From contig JBAIZL010000002.1 in the NCBI GenBank assembly GCA_036971475.1, forward strand, positions 172,019,024 to 172,083,023: a stretch of DNA of 64,000 bases. The letters run 5' to 3'. Under the pieces are notes generated by a model. That model saw nothing but the letters and a program-made list of their open reading frames with translations. It had not been told where the DNA came from and did not search any database. Positions 1 through 12,363 of the stretch are shown piece by piece. Origin of the DNA: Prosapia bicincta (lineage: Eukaryota; Arthropoda; Insecta; Hemiptera; Cercopidae). Position 1 is the stretch's first letter; each line of letters begins with the position of its first letter. The position numbers and the translations under genes were made by a program.

Positions 1-506
1 TTGGATATGTGTAATAAGAAGAGGTGTAGTGTGTCAGAAGGGAGAGAACACCGTCCCTAGAGGGAACAAGATCATAGAGGCCGTTACCTTGCTGCCTGTA
101 GAGATGAGTGTAGTCTGGATGCTCTATTTACTGGACCACTCAGTCGCCTTTGGATATGTGTAATAAGAAAAGGTGTAGTGTGTCAGAAGGGAGGAAACAC
201 CGTCCCCAGAGGGAACAAGATGATAGAGGCCGTTACCTTGCTGCCTGTAGAGATGAGTATAGTCCGGATGCTCTATCTACTGGACCACTTAGCTGCCTTC
301 GGATATGTGTAATAAGAAGAAGTGTGTTGTGTCAGAAGGGAGGAAACATCGTCCCCAGAGGGAAAAAGATGATAGAGGCCGTTACTTTGCTGCCTGTAGA
401 GATGATTATTATCCGGATGCTCTATCTACTGAACCACTCAGCCGCCTTCGGATATGTGTAATAAGAAGACGTGTAGTGTAAGTGTCAGAAGGAAGGAAAC
501 AAGAGG
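1..506. repeat. Tandem repeat, 149-bp unit, about 3.4 copies
   Basis: The motif GGATATGTGTAATAAGAAG recurs at about 1, 150, 300 and 449, an exact 149-bp spacing. The array enters the window from the left, so its true start is not seen. The last copy breaks off near 506. A diverged relative of the unit's inner part (TTGCTGCCTGTAG) is seen again at 592-642. One unit-spanning open frame at 150-461 has no recognisable domain and is a by-product of the repeat. Confidence 0.9.
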
Positions 507-2278
507 AAATTGCTTAGTGGTCTAATAGCAGAAAATTGCAGGCAAGATAAAGCAGTGAAGGAGGCAAACAAATGTAGACATATCTGCGACACTGTTCCCA
601 GATTGAACCAGAAGGACGCCTTTAGCTTGCTGCCTGTAGTGCAAGTGCTTTGCAACAGAAGTGTAATAAGGCTAGAAATAGTAAGGTAGAGGTTAGGTTG
701 TAGAGAAGGTTCGTATTCAGTACATACTCATTACAGATAGATTTAAAATCGAGATTCTTATTCCGATGGATGTTTCTGGAAGTCCCAGTTTATATTCAGT
801 CGATCTCTCAAAGAACCAAATCTCCCAAACCATATCAAACAGTTCATGTGAATGCGTAATGTTTGCTGAAACGCACAGTGTTGCGACACTATAAGAAACC
901 AAAGCACGTCCTTTGTCAAGTTTGCCTTGTTTGGTTGTCGCTCGTGCTCAGTGTTATAGGCCTATACTAATTGTGTTTTGTAAGGTGAGCCCAGCTGAGT
1001 CTGCAACACAATGCAGTCAGATTGTAATTAATTATGTGCCCATATACGTAAGGCTCCTTTTAAAACACCGTTGTACGCTTTATTAGCGGAACGTTTTTAA
1101 CGTAACAGCACCTGGTGGTGATTTTAACGTATTTATTTAAAACGAAGATTTGTTTTGGGAGTATGAAAGGGGGATTATTGCAATAACCCAAGTAGTTAAA
1201 ATCGAACACTCAATTTAGTATGAACTTGATTTGTATATTATTTGTTTTCGCTTTGTATTTTTAGTACCTATTTAATTTTCGTTGTGGTACCTGTTATTTC
1301 GGTCACTATACAGTTCTCCTCTGGCGGTAGTCACTAATACAATTAGTTTACTAGCATTTGCGAAAAGTAATTTATTGTCATTTTTCTTACAGCGCTTCAT
1401 GCTTGTTGTAATTTTTCCTTTGCATGTTTTGTGTCGCTTTATTTTCTCAATGGTTCTCTTTATTTCTGTCACCTGTGATTTTGTATTTTACAATAAATTA
1501 TTGCACAAAATTTGGTTTTCATATAGGACTGCATGTCTTAAAACCTCCAATTCTCAATACGAGTAAATTCATCTGAAGCATTAACACCCGCTTTGCACCG
1601 CCTGACAGCGATGTGACCTATAACGATTGTGACGTCATCAAGTGATCAGGATGCGCAAACCTTCACCGCCGGGGCCGCAGGTACCTTCGCATCGTGTGCG
1701 GTGGGCGTAGGTGCACAACATTCCTTCTTTACGCACCCACTGCACGTGACATTCTTTGCACGTGGGAGTATAACATGCGACACGGAGGCGCGATAATTAC
1801 CGCTGCAAGAGACAAACAGGTCTGACCCACATAAATATGCAGTCGTGATTGCTCTGGGATGATTAGCGAAGTTGTCAAGCTGAGCCTTGCTTCATCGAAA
1901 CAAGGAAGCCGTGACAACAGTGCGCTGGCTAATTCATTCATTCATTCGCGTACGGAAATGGGCGCGGCCGTTCTCCATAACAATGTCACTACGTCATGAC
2001 GAAGGCTGTATAAGGACACGATTACCTCTAGTATCTCTAGAAAAGTAGATCCGAAGGTATTTAGGCTTCGAACGCAACACGTTGCCGCAGTTGTATGCAT
2101 CTAATGTATACAAATATTTTTGCTTTAATTGAGTGATAACATAATTTCATACAACATCTGATTTTCTGTTAAATGTTTTATTGTAGATCATCATATTTAT
2201 TTGTATTTCAGTAAATCTTTTTACAATTAAGTCAATGTAATGTTAATGAGTTACATATTTTTATTTATTTTGAAACAT
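507..2278. other. Unique sequence, no gene recognised
   Basis: No coding region, splice pair or transposon end is convincing here. Positions 1600-2050 are GC-richer than the surroundings and contain a consensus CRE palindrome TGACGTCA at 1630-1637 and CACGTG-type motifs near 1742-1765. This could be a conserved non-coding or regulatory island, but that cannot be shown from one sequence. Confidence 0.4.
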
Positions 2279-3998
2279 AAAATCACGTAATAGTGGATAT
2301 AGAATAAAGGTAGAAACATAAAACCACTTGATAAGGGATATAGAATAAAAATAAGTACATAATACCAATTGATAAGGGATATAGAATAAAAATAGGAACA
2401 TAATAGGCCTACCACTTGATAGTGGATGTAGAATAAAGGTAGGAACATAATACCACTCGATAAGGGATATAGAATAAAGGTAGGAACATAATACCACTTG
2501 ATAGTGGTTTTAGAATAATGTTAAGAACGTCATACCACTTGATAAGAGATATAAAATAAAAGTATGAACATAATACCATTTGATAAGGGATATAGAATAA
2601 AGCTAGCAACATAATACCACTTTATAGTGGATATAAAATAAAGGTAGGAAAATAATACCACTTGATAAGGGATTTAGAATAAAGGTATGAACATAATACC
2701 ACTTGGTAAGGGATATAGAATAAAGCTAGGAACATAATACCACTTTATAGTGGATATAGAATAAAGGTAGGAAAATAATACCACTTGATAAGAGATTTAG
2801 AATAAAGGTATGAACATAATACCACTTGATAAGGGATATAGAATAAAGCTAGGAACATAATACCACTTTATAGTGGATATAGAATAAAGGTAGGAAAATA
2901 ATACCACTTGATAAGGGATTTAGAATAAAGGTAGGTACATAATACCCCTTGATGAGGGATTTAGAATAAAGGTATGAACATAATACCATTTGATAAGGGA
3001 TATAGAATAAAGGTATGAACATAATACCATTTGATAAGGGATATAGAATAAAGCTAGGAACATAATACCACTTTATAGTGGACATAGAATAAAGGTAGGA
3101 AAATAATACCACTTGATAAGGGATTTAGAATAAAGGTATGAACATAATACCATTTGATAAGGGATATAGAATAAAGGTATGAACATAATACCATTTGATA
3201 AGGGATATAGAATAAAGCTAGGAACATAATACCACTTTATAGTGGACATAGAATAAAGGTAGGAAAATAATACCACTTGATAAGGGATTTAGAATAAAGG
3301 TATGAACATAATACCACTTGATAAGGGATATACAATAAAGCTAGGAACATAATACCACTTTATAGTGGATATAGAATAAAGGTAGGAAAATAATACCACT
3401 TGATAAGAGATTTAGAATAAAGGTATGAACATAATACCACTTGATAAGGGATATAGAATAAAGCTAGGAACATAATAGCACTTTATAGTGGATATAGAAT
3501 AAAGGTAGGAAAATAATACCACTTGATAAGGGATTTAGAATAAAGGTAGGTACATAATACCGCTTGATAGGTGATATAGAATAAAGCTAGGAACATAATA
3601 CCACTTTATAGTTAATATAGAATAAAGGTAGGAAAATAATACCACTTGATAAGGGATTTAGAATAAAGCTAGGAACATAATACCACTTTATAGTGGATAT
3701 AGAATAAAGGTAGGAAAATAATACCACTTGATAAGAGATTTAGAATAAAGGTAGGTATATAATACCCCTTGATAGGTGATATAGAATAAAGTTGGGGAAT
3801 ATAATACCACTTGATAAGGGATTTAGAATAAAGGTAGGTACATAATACCACTTGATAAGGGATTTAGAATAAAGGTAGGTACATAATACCCCTTGATAGG
3901 GGATATATAATAAAGTTGGGGAATATAATACCACTTGATAAGGGATATAGAATAAAGTTGGGGAATATAATACCACTTGCTAAGGGATATAAAGGTAG
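2279..3998. repeat. AT-rich tandem repeat, 41-bp unit, about 42 copies
   Basis: The unit (GGATATAGAATAAAGGTAGG and following) repeats every 41 bp. Variants marked by AGGAAAATAAT, ATGAACATAAT and GCTAGGAACATAAT follow one another in a fixed order over much of the array. This gives a 123-bp trimeric higher-order repeat, with AGGAAAATAAT spaced about 123 bp at 2645, 2769 and 2892 and again at 3262, 3385, 3508 and 3631. Minus-strand open frames rich in Tyr, Leu and Ile across this array arise because 41 bp cycles through all frames. They are not genes. Confidence 0.95.
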
Positions 3999-5426
3999 AA
4001 TAAGTAAGAGGTTTTTACTTCGGCGCTCTACTTACGTTAATGTGTTTTTATAATAAAATTCCTTCCAATAATAATTTCAGGAATTCGTCGTTATATTTAT
4101 TCATAAATTTAAATTATGTTTATAATACGAACAGAACACTTAGGTTATGTTACGTGACCTCCGTACAATTGTTTCAAGGAAGGTTATAAGGGAATTGATG
4201 TTTAACAGTTTTTTATCTGGAGGCCTAAGAGAAGACAAAGCTGTGTGTGCAGTTAAGCGAGTACAGCAATGGAAACATGTATCATTGTGGGCGTATATGT
4301 TTGTTGGGGCACATCTCTGGTGACGCAGGAGTAAGTAATGAAGGATTAGCCATTTTATCCTTCTGGTAACACGTCGACTATCCACTATGCACATGGGTCC
4401 TACCAATACTAATGTTTACGATAACGGAAAATCTATTACTCGAAACAAAATAAACATTCATTCATCAAATTACATCCACCAAAGTTTTGTTTCTGATTTA
4501 AAATTAATTTAATCTTAAATATGTACATTTTGTTCCTTAAAATGTGTGTATGTTGTGTAATCATTTTATTACGCCCGTGTTTATTGATATATTAGTTATT
4601 TCTTTTCTAAGACATTATACTTAGAACCAGGCAGTTGGTTTTTCCTTTAAACACACTCAAGTTCTCTACCGAGACAGGTTAGAGCTAGGACAGTTACTCA
4701 CTCCCTACTTCTGACGGTTAGCTCGATTCTGTCTCCAGCACGTTTATCTAGAACATTTTTACAAGTTGTAAATACTTATTTAGTTCTAAATATTTACAAA
4801 CATCTTTTACTTTTTATTTTAATTAGAGTTATTTATTTTTAGAGTCCATTCACATCTGACATTTTTACACTTAATTAACCACATGCGCGCATTACAATAT
4901 TATTATTATAACAATGATTTTACTGTTAAGCAATAACGACAGTAAATTGCGTGCTTTACATTTCTCTTGTAATAAAAAAATAATAATGTCATTGGCGTGA
5001 TGGAATTTAAGGACTTATTTGAACTTGTTACAAAAACGTAAAACTGTCTAGGAATTTTATGGTGAATTTATTTTAGTCTCCTTTTAGATTTCTAATTTAA
5101 CGCTTTGCAATGCAAATACCTGTATTTGCCTATAACCATCATTCCGGAATGCACTGTTCCACTTTAACGTGAAGTCATATTTAACAAAAACCTGTTGCGT
5201 ACTTGTCGCCGGCCAAGACGGACACCTGGCATTATTTGGTAAGATGACGTGCTGATGTACTTCTCCCTACTACAACGTGATTGAATCCATTGCGCGTTCT
5301 GTCCCTGTTTGTGGATAAGGCGTTTCTATAATGGAGGAAATTGTTTAATGGGAGTAAACAGAACCCCCGCTTAGATTTGTCAACGGGATTGCTTCAGTCG
5401 TTTTACATATCGTCCCAGGGTCAGAT

Positions 5427-5453
5427 TTGTGTGCGTGTGCGTGTGCGTGTGTG
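5427..5453. repeat. (GTGTGC)n microsatellite
   Basis: Short run of alternating GT and GC dinucleotides in an otherwise unique region. Confidence 0.8.
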
Positions 5454-5952
5454 GCCGATTATTTTATCTTCGATTGCTTTGTGACTTTACATCAGTTCTT
5501 GAGTAGAAGGTGTTTACCTGGGGCAAGGGGTCTTGAAACAAGCCTGTATAGTTCTGGTTCAAGCGGTTTTTAAAATGAAAAGCTTTCTTTGCTGGCAAAA
5601 TATTAATTTCAATCTGAGAACAGGAAGGTTAGGTCGCTACTATACGGAATGGAGGTTTGTATTATAGATAACCCTAACGATTGGGCTGTGGAGATGTGAT
5701 GGAAGATATCATGCTCAGAAGGAATAACATGCATACCGGAGCTTATATCAAAATATATCAAAATATAAATAAATTTATTTTTTAACAGATCAAAACTATT
5801 TTATAATAATTTACGTGTAAAACAGCTGTTACATGGAATCATATATTAACATTTAATTCACTTCGAGGTGGCTCTTATATTATATGCTGTAAGGTATGCG
5901 TTTCGACGCGAAGGCAACTGTTTAATATCATGTTTTATTCACCGCGCGTAAA

Positions 5953-6137
5953 GATGTTATCACTTCAAAAAGACTCACTACTGCGACTCGTCATTGAAGG
6001 AAAGTCCAAAGGACCGAGAAGCATTGGACCTAGAATACTTTGCTGGTTGCGGAATCTAAGGGAGCCAGAACTGTAGTTCAGAAGAACTGTTTAAGCCGCA
6101 TACTGAAAATGGTAATACCATTTCCAACCTCCGATAG
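5953..6137 (+). pseudogene. Relic of the C-terminal end of a non-LTR retrotransposon ORF2
   Basis: Translated on the plus strand, 5974-6060 reads with the pattern GKxxGxRSxGxRxxxWLxNLR. This resembles the conserved basic tail downstream of the reverse transcriptase in many insect LINE ORF2 proteins. After a frameshift, a second segment ends with LF followed about ten residues later by ISNLR and a TAG stop at 6135-6137. That matches how these proteins usually terminate. No reverse transcriptase domain is visible upstream, so this is a heavily 5'-truncated, decayed copy. The LINE clade cannot be decided from so short a piece. Confidence 0.55.
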
Positions 6138-6707
6138 ACCCGAGACTTCGCAATGCACCCTTGCTAAGCTTAATATCGGCATCTGACCTCAAGTTGGAAA
6201 ATCGTTTTTGTAAAACGGTTAATAAAAGCGGTGGTCCGCATCCCACTTCCTAACCGCAGACACTTGTGTTCCGTTGAAACACGTATTCTTCGGTTACAGG
6301 AACACATTTAAGAGCAACAGTTAAACAAGACGGGCTCAATTAAAGAAATGCCGTTGCTTTGCGTAACAAGTGCGTACCCGGCCAACGAATCCGTATCATT
6401 AGGCAAGACTGTAACTGTGTATGTAGTCACACAACATATGATTTTGTAGAACAGCTGTTTCTTCTTCATTTTTAAGGTTATGTTTATCTTATTTTCACAA
6501 GCAGTTTGATTCGTTTCATTTAAATTATATACTAGCTGCAAATTGAATTATTTTTTAATAAAATTTCGAAAAGAATTGCCGAACCGTTGCAAGAGTCAGT
6601 CTGTTGAGAAATGTTTTCCCAGTTCCTTCTGGCGCATCCAAGACGTTCCCTCCAACTCGTCGTTTAACATTTACATTATGCTATCATAAATGTTCTTATG
6701 TTCAAGT

Positions 6708-7516
6708 TAGTTTGGGAATGCTCGATCGCGACATGATCACACAAAAGTGCCTCGATGGCATTTGGTGACCAGCGCAGCTCGATCGCGACATGATCACACA
6801 AAAGTGCCTCGATGGCATTTGGTGACCAGCGCAGCTTGATCGCGACATGATCACACAAAAGTGCCTCGATGGCATTTGGTGACCAGCGCAGCTCGATCGC
6901 GACATGATCACACAAAAGTGCCTCGATGGCATCTGGTGACCAGCGCAGCTCGATCGCTACATGATCACAGAAAAGTGCCTTGATGAAATTTAGTGACCGG
7001 CGCAGCTCGATCGCGACAAGATCACAAAAAAGTGCCTCGATTAGTTTGGAAATGCTTGATTGGACGGGAGATCACCGGTGTTGTAACTCTGTTCTCGGCG
7101 CAAAGCCGCATCAGACGAAGCGGTCAAAGCTCGAGTGGGGATTGCATTTGGTGACCGGCACAGCTCAATAGTGACAAGATCACACTAAAGTGCTTCGATT
7201 AGTTTGGGAATGCTTGATTTAACGGGAGATCACCGGTGTTGTAACTCTGTTCTCGGCGCAAATCTGCATCAAACGAAGAGGTCAAAGCTCGGGTGGGATG
7301 GCATTTGGTGACCGGCACAGCTCAATAGTGACAAGATCACACTAAAGTGTCTCGATTAGTTTGGGAATGCTTGATTGGACGGGAGATCACCGGTGTTGTA
7401 ACTCTGTTCTCGGCGCAAATCCGCATCAAACGAAGCGGTCAAAACTCGGGTGGGGGATTGCATTTGGTCACCGGCACAGCTCGATCGTTACAAGATCACA
7501 CAAAAGTCCCTCGATG
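6708..7516. repeat. Composite tandem array: 57-bp unit x6 passing into 158-bp unit x3
   Basis: From 6721 a 57-bp unit (CTCGATCGCGACATGATCAC and following) repeats at 6721, 6778, 6835, 6892, 6949 and 7006. From about 7019 the same sequence is joined to an extra block of about 100 bp (GATTGGACGGGAGATCACCG and following). It then repeats at 7019, 7177, 7334 and 7493, a period of 157-159 bp. The short unit is therefore contained in the long one. Confidence 0.9.
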
Positions 7517-7787
7517 AAGATTAATATTTAATTCAGATTACACAATAACCTGAATTGGCTGCAAGTGGATGCGTTTGTTTTTATTAAGAAACAGTGTAAT
7601 TAGAAGCAGGTAATGTTGCCCTTGGACTGTGGCTAACGTTAGCTAGTATGGCGAGTGATCCCCTCGCTTGCGGCAGATGGAGTGACTGGAAAAATAGTTA
7701 GAATCTTCCAAGCGGGTTTTATGTCTTAATATGACATCAACCGCTGCGGAAACTTTTGAGTTTTTGAAGCGTACACAAACCAACAAC

Positions 7788-7790
<3 letters not shown>

Positions 7791-7835
<45 letters not shown>
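7791..7835. repeat. (TA)n microsatellite
   Basis: Uninterrupted TA dinucleotide tract of about 45 bp, roughly 130 bp from the 3' end of the PLE fragment. Confidence 0.95.
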
Positions 7836-7839
<4 letters not shown>

Positions 7840-7967
7840 ATTTAAACTTATATTTAAAATTATTTTAAAATAGCATAAACAACTAAAATCATATTTTTAA
7901 AAATTTAAATAAATAAAATCTTTTACCACGAATGAAACTTTTTATCTAAAGTTCTTTATACACTCTG

Positions 7968-8268
7968 AAATGTTGTATTCCATTATGTTCGGTGAAACTT
8001 AATTAATCACTTAAACAATAGTTTATGACTATCCGAATTTTAAATTTTGTAAATTTTTAAAAACGTACTGAGACAGAACGTTTTCGATCGCTATGTGCCG
8101 ATCTTCATCACTGTCTTCTGTTTGAAGATGTTCGGTTAAACGGTGACGGTTTTAAAGATAGGTTGTCGATAGTATCAAAGAGTATGTGTGATTTGTATTG
8201 AGTTTGTTCGTTTAATATGTTTGTATTTCGTGTTTGTAAATTTCATATTGTTCTAGTGTTGTGTGTTT
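7968..8268 (-). mobile_element. Penelope-like element, 3'-terminal fragment
   Basis: Closely similar to the 3' ends of the two larger PLE copies at 13690-13995 and (inverted) 15990-16271. It includes the hammerhead region and the downstream stretch containing ACAATAGTTTATGACTATCC. Only the 3' few hundred bases are present, the usual result of truncated reverse transcription. Similarity to the 13.7-kb copy continues past GATTAA to TAATGGA-like sequence, so the true 3' terminus lies near 7968. Confidence 0.8.
8071..8116 (-). ncRNA. Hammerhead ribozyme, probably inactive (C3 changed to G)
   Basis: On the minus strand this has the same fold as the ribozyme at 16157-16202: a 5-bp stem II (GATCG/CGATC), GAA, the palindromic stem III AACGTT and a stem I strand TGTCT. 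The catalytic core reads GUGAUGA instead of CUGAUGA. In hammerheads C3 pairs with the general-acid nucleotide G8, so this change is expected to abolish cleavage. Everything else is intact. Confidence 0.7.
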
Positions 8269-9214
8269 CTTTTATACATTGTAAATCAATCATCTTCAGA
8301 GAAAATTACATAAAAAAAGATACAAATGAAAGGTTTATTTGTAGTTGAGGTTTAATTTATTTAAAACTTAAAATAGCGTTTAAATTATTTATATATTTTT
8401 AAAGATCTGTAAATTAGATAAATATATTAAATTTATTAAAAATTGGTCACATTCTGACGTAAAATTTTATTTAAATAAAATATATAACATATTAGTATAT
8501 AACTATTTAGCAGTACTGTACTCTTAATATCATTTAATATTAATAAAATACTTCGACGTCTTTACTTTTACCAACATTTAAAAACAGTTGTTTCTAAGAC
8601 TTTTAAATTGAATAAATATATATAATTGAATTAATATTATAGATTTTAAATTAATACTGTACAAGACAGTATTTCGTTTATGTTTTTTGTTTGTTTGTTT
8701 TGTTAAATTGTTTTGTTCGTTATGAGCATTAGAATTATAAAAGTTTATAAAATAATAGGCCTAAATAAATTACTTGTAAAGTAATTCTTTTAAACTTTTT
8801 ATTTTTTTTTAATGTTTGTGTTCGTTTACGAGCACACAAATTATAAAATTAATATAAAAGAATATAAATAAATAAATATAATTTTATTTAAAAAGGAATA
8901 TTTTTGTTTTATTTATTGGGGGAAAGGGAAAAAAATACCACCAGTCGACGTGTAAGATGGATTGTCCTGTTTCTGCAATAAATGTAGGCCTCATGTAAGT
9001 TAACTCACAAACTCTATCGTGTACTTCCGGACAGAAAAGTAGTCCAGAGTAAACTACTCTGGGAATCTTGTGAAGGTTTTCTAGGGATCTGCCCAATAAA
9101 ATAAGAACGAATTGAAACAGAAACAGGAAAGTCAGCAATGAAACGGGGTTAAATCTGATTAGATAAACCGGGAGGAAGGGGACTTGACGTAAATATTTGC
9201 TCTCCGATTAAGCT

Positions 9215-9645
9215 GGGGGTTCCCAAACTTTTTGGTACCACGCCCACTCTTCTTGAAATGAAATCCTCCCACGCCCCCTCCACTTTAAACTCTAAATAAA
9301 TGGTATGGGCATATGATTAAGAATCAAATTTTATATATATTAAAAACAATTTATTTATAAATACACACTTTCACAAGAAACATGATATAACATTTCGAGT
9401 TTTAATTTGCAAGGTAAATTTCAACTGACAAGAGAAAAATCTGTTAGTGAGATGGATGAGTGTGCATTTTTTACACTACCACGTCTATTTGAGGTTGTAT
9501 TTTAGTAAGCGCACATTCCAAGTCATTAGCAACATCATGCTTGATCTTATAATAATAAATATGCATTTAATTTATCCTATTATTTTCCAACTTGTCTCGC
9601 GCTCTCCCTGACTTGCCTTCACGCCTCAGGGTTTGGGAACCCATG
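9215..9645. mobile_element. Probable hAT-like MITE, 431 bp
   Basis: The left end contains GGGTTCCCAAAC and the right end GTTTGGGAACCC. These form an inverted pair of 12 bp, a terminus type common in hAT-like non-autonomous elements. Flanking GATTAAGCT (9206-9214) and GAATAAGCC (9646-9654) could be a decayed target duplication, matching at 7 of 9 positions. There is no coding capacity inside. The superfamily call is tentative. Confidence 0.5.
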
Positions 9646-9654
9646 GAATAAGCC

Positions 9655-10975
9655 AAAGAAAAGGATGCATAGAGCTAGTTGTAGGAGGGCGTTGGGATTC
9701 TGTGTGTCGATCAGCCAGTGTAACTATTACCCATTTGTAACATAGGACTATGTCGAAGGAATAAGGTAGACCTACTATGTCTTCCCGTTACAACCCCGTG
9801 TGTGAAGCAGAATAAGTTAAGGTAGACTAAGTGAAAGGAAATAATATCCTGGTAGTAGGACAGAGTCTGTTACATGGAACCTTGGCTACCCGACAATAAA
9901 ACGCACGAAAAAACATTCTTCTGCTACAGTAATGGTCAGCGTATAGGAAACTTTAAAACATTAAAATTTAAAAAAAAAAATACAAATTTCAATTGTAGTT
10001 TTAAAAGTATTCAAACGTTTGGTCGTAGATTTGCAATGGGCACAAGAAAATAAATATTTGCCATATTCAAAGTTAAAAAAAGGAAAAAGGCAGAACGATC
10101 GATGTAAATCCAAATAGAAGAATAAATAAAGTTTCTGTCATCCGCAGACGCCTTGTTCCCACCATGAAACGTAGATTAGCCGACAGACGTATTAATGCAA
10201 TGAATGCATCTGTGATTGATTGGCGTTACAATACGTCTGCTCACCGCACCGCGCAACTTATATAGGTCAACCTGTTGCTAGGATACCGCATAACGGATGT
10301 GCCAACAAATTAACTCTTCAGATATCCCAGATTTCTCTCTATTCAATAAGCAGTCACTTATAGCTATTGGTCGACAACATATGGTCGGAACCGAGCTTCT
10401 AGTTCAGGAAATGGAGGCGAACGCGGCCTTATAAGCTACACTTGTGTTGGTCTGATCTCTTATGGACAATACACGAGTTTTATTTTAGTGGCCGCTACAA
10501 CTTGTATATTATGTATAGTAGCATTATTCATGCTTTAATCTTGGGGATTATTTCGTTTTAACACAATCCTCTCTTAAATCGTGTAAAGATTGCTTTAAAC
10601 TGTTGCTATTTAGTGTGATATTTGACAAAGTTCAGTGTATAGCTAGTTGTGTGTACTTTTTCTTTTACATATAAATTTGAGATTTCAAAAACTTAATTTT
10701 TTAAATAAAAAGCTGTTAACCTCTTCCATAAAAAGCAGATCTTAGCATCCGAAATTAAGCACTTTTATTACTTGTCAAAAGGTCTCTAAATCCATCTGGT
10801 TTATTACCCACTCGAAGCTCCTGGGGTTTTTGAATGTTCAAGAATTTTTGTCCAGGAAGATTAAAAAACCCAAGCCACTCGTCTAGTTTGTTTCCGCATA
10901 GAATTCATTGGGGTTCCCTGTACCTACTATAGGATGGCTATGTAAATCTCCATATCTACTTCGGTGTTACTACCT
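9655..10975. other. Unique sequence, no gene recognised
   Basis: Mixed AT-rich DNA with a GC-richer patch at about 10140-10450. No open frame with a recognisable domain and no repeat structure was seen. Confidence 0.4.
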
Positions 10976-11697
10976 CATTACCAAGCCCCTTCCTCTAGAT
11001 ACAACCCAAGACAGTTTCTTGCCGATGCGAGTCTAGTATGCCAAGTCAGCTGTCTTGACGGTAAGCATTACCAAGCCCCTTCCTCTAGATACAACCCAAG
11101 ACAGTTGCTAGCCGATGCGAGTCTAGTATGCCAAGTCAGCTGTCTTAACGATAAGCATTACCAAGCCCCTTCCTCTTAGATATAACCCGAGACAGTTGCT
11201 AGCCGATGCGAGTCTAGTATGCCAAGTCAGCTGTCATGACCATAAGCATAACCAAGCCCCTTCCTCTAGATACAACCCAAGACAGTTGCTAGCCGATGCG
11301 AGTCTAGTATGCCAAGTCAGCTGTCTTAACGATAAGCATTACCAAGCCCCTTTCTTCTACATGCAACCCAAGACAGTTGCTAGCCGATGCGAGTCTAGTA
11401 TACCAAGTAAGCTGTCTTGACGATAAGCATTACCAAGCCCCTTCCTCTAGATACAACCCAAGACAGTTGCTAGCCGATGCGAGTCTAGTATGCCAAGTCA
11501 GCTATCTAGACGATAAGCATTACCAAGCCCCTTCCTCTAGATACAACCCAAGACAGTTGGTAGCCGATGCGAGTCTAGTATGTCAAGACAGCTGTCTTAA
11601 CGATTAGCATTACCAAGCCCCTTCCTCTAGATACAACCCAAGACAGTTGCTTGCCGATGCGAGTCTAGTATGCCAAGTCAGCTGTCTAGACGATAAG
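10976..11697. repeat. Tandem repeat, 90-bp unit, 8 copies
   Basis: CATTACCAAGCCCCTTCCTC recurs at 10976, 11066, 11156, about 11247 and onwards every 90 bp. Because 90 is a multiple of three, a plus-strand frame stays open over several copies, giving peptide repeats such as LADASLVCQVS. It breaks at single-base indels (for example the extra T near 11176) and has no sign of being a gene. Confidence 0.95.
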
Positions 11698-12363
11698 ATT
11701 AGCGGGAAGTATGTATCGGCTGGAAAGGATGAAGGAAGGAAGAAAAAATTCTAATTAAGGAAATAACATTAAGTAAACTGTTTGTTACGAAAAAGGAAGT
11801 TTTAATAAAAATCATTTTCTAAAACTTCTTCTAAAATTGTTTCTCGTTTATAAATTCAAATCTGTAGTATAGAAAATAACCAAAACTTTACGTTATGTCA
11901 GTGAATGCTTTAAATGAGTTGTAAAAATAAAGTCGTGACGGATCTGTACGTAAACAAAATTATCTATCTAACGATCTAGATATCCCGCATTTTAACCTGA
12001 TTTTTCAAACAAGAAAATTCTAATATATCCGAGAAATACTAAAAACCCTGTAAATTAAATATTTGAATAAATAATAATTTATAAGGTATATGAATAATAT
12101 TTAGGATTGTATATAAGAAACGATATCTGTTAGCACCGTAATTACAAAATATTAAGCACGACACTACAGCCGACACAGATTCCGGATGTGGAGTCTGCTT
12201 CGGCGTCCATTGTCGTTGGATGACTGTATCTCATGACGTGAAACCTAGTATATTAGCCTGTTTAATTACCGCCTGCCTAAACCATCAACATTAATGTTCA
12301 ATAAACAGCTAGAGCGCATGCGTGCAAGGCGGGTTAACGGGATGTTGGCGTGGTAATCGATTA
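11698..12363. other. Unique sequence, no gene recognised
   Basis: AT-rich to about 12130, then a GC-richer patch at 12150-12350 with no coding evidence. Confidence 0.35.

Larger units (their letters stand above)
3999..6707. other. Unique AT-rich sequence with one LINE relic
   Basis: Apart from a short GTGTGC-type microsatellite at 5427-5453 and the LINE tail at 5953-6137, I see no supported gene. Open frames at 4140-4406 and 6308-6541 (minus) have no recognisable domain, no splice support and low-complexity composition. Confidence 0.4.
7517..9214. other. AT-rich DNA with a microsatellite and a PLE fragment, no gene
   Basis: Contains a (TA)n tract at 7791-7835 and the 3' PLE fragment at 7968-8268. 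The rest is strongly AT-rich without coding signals. An open frame on the minus strand at 8884-9138 has no recognisable domain. Confidence 0.4.
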
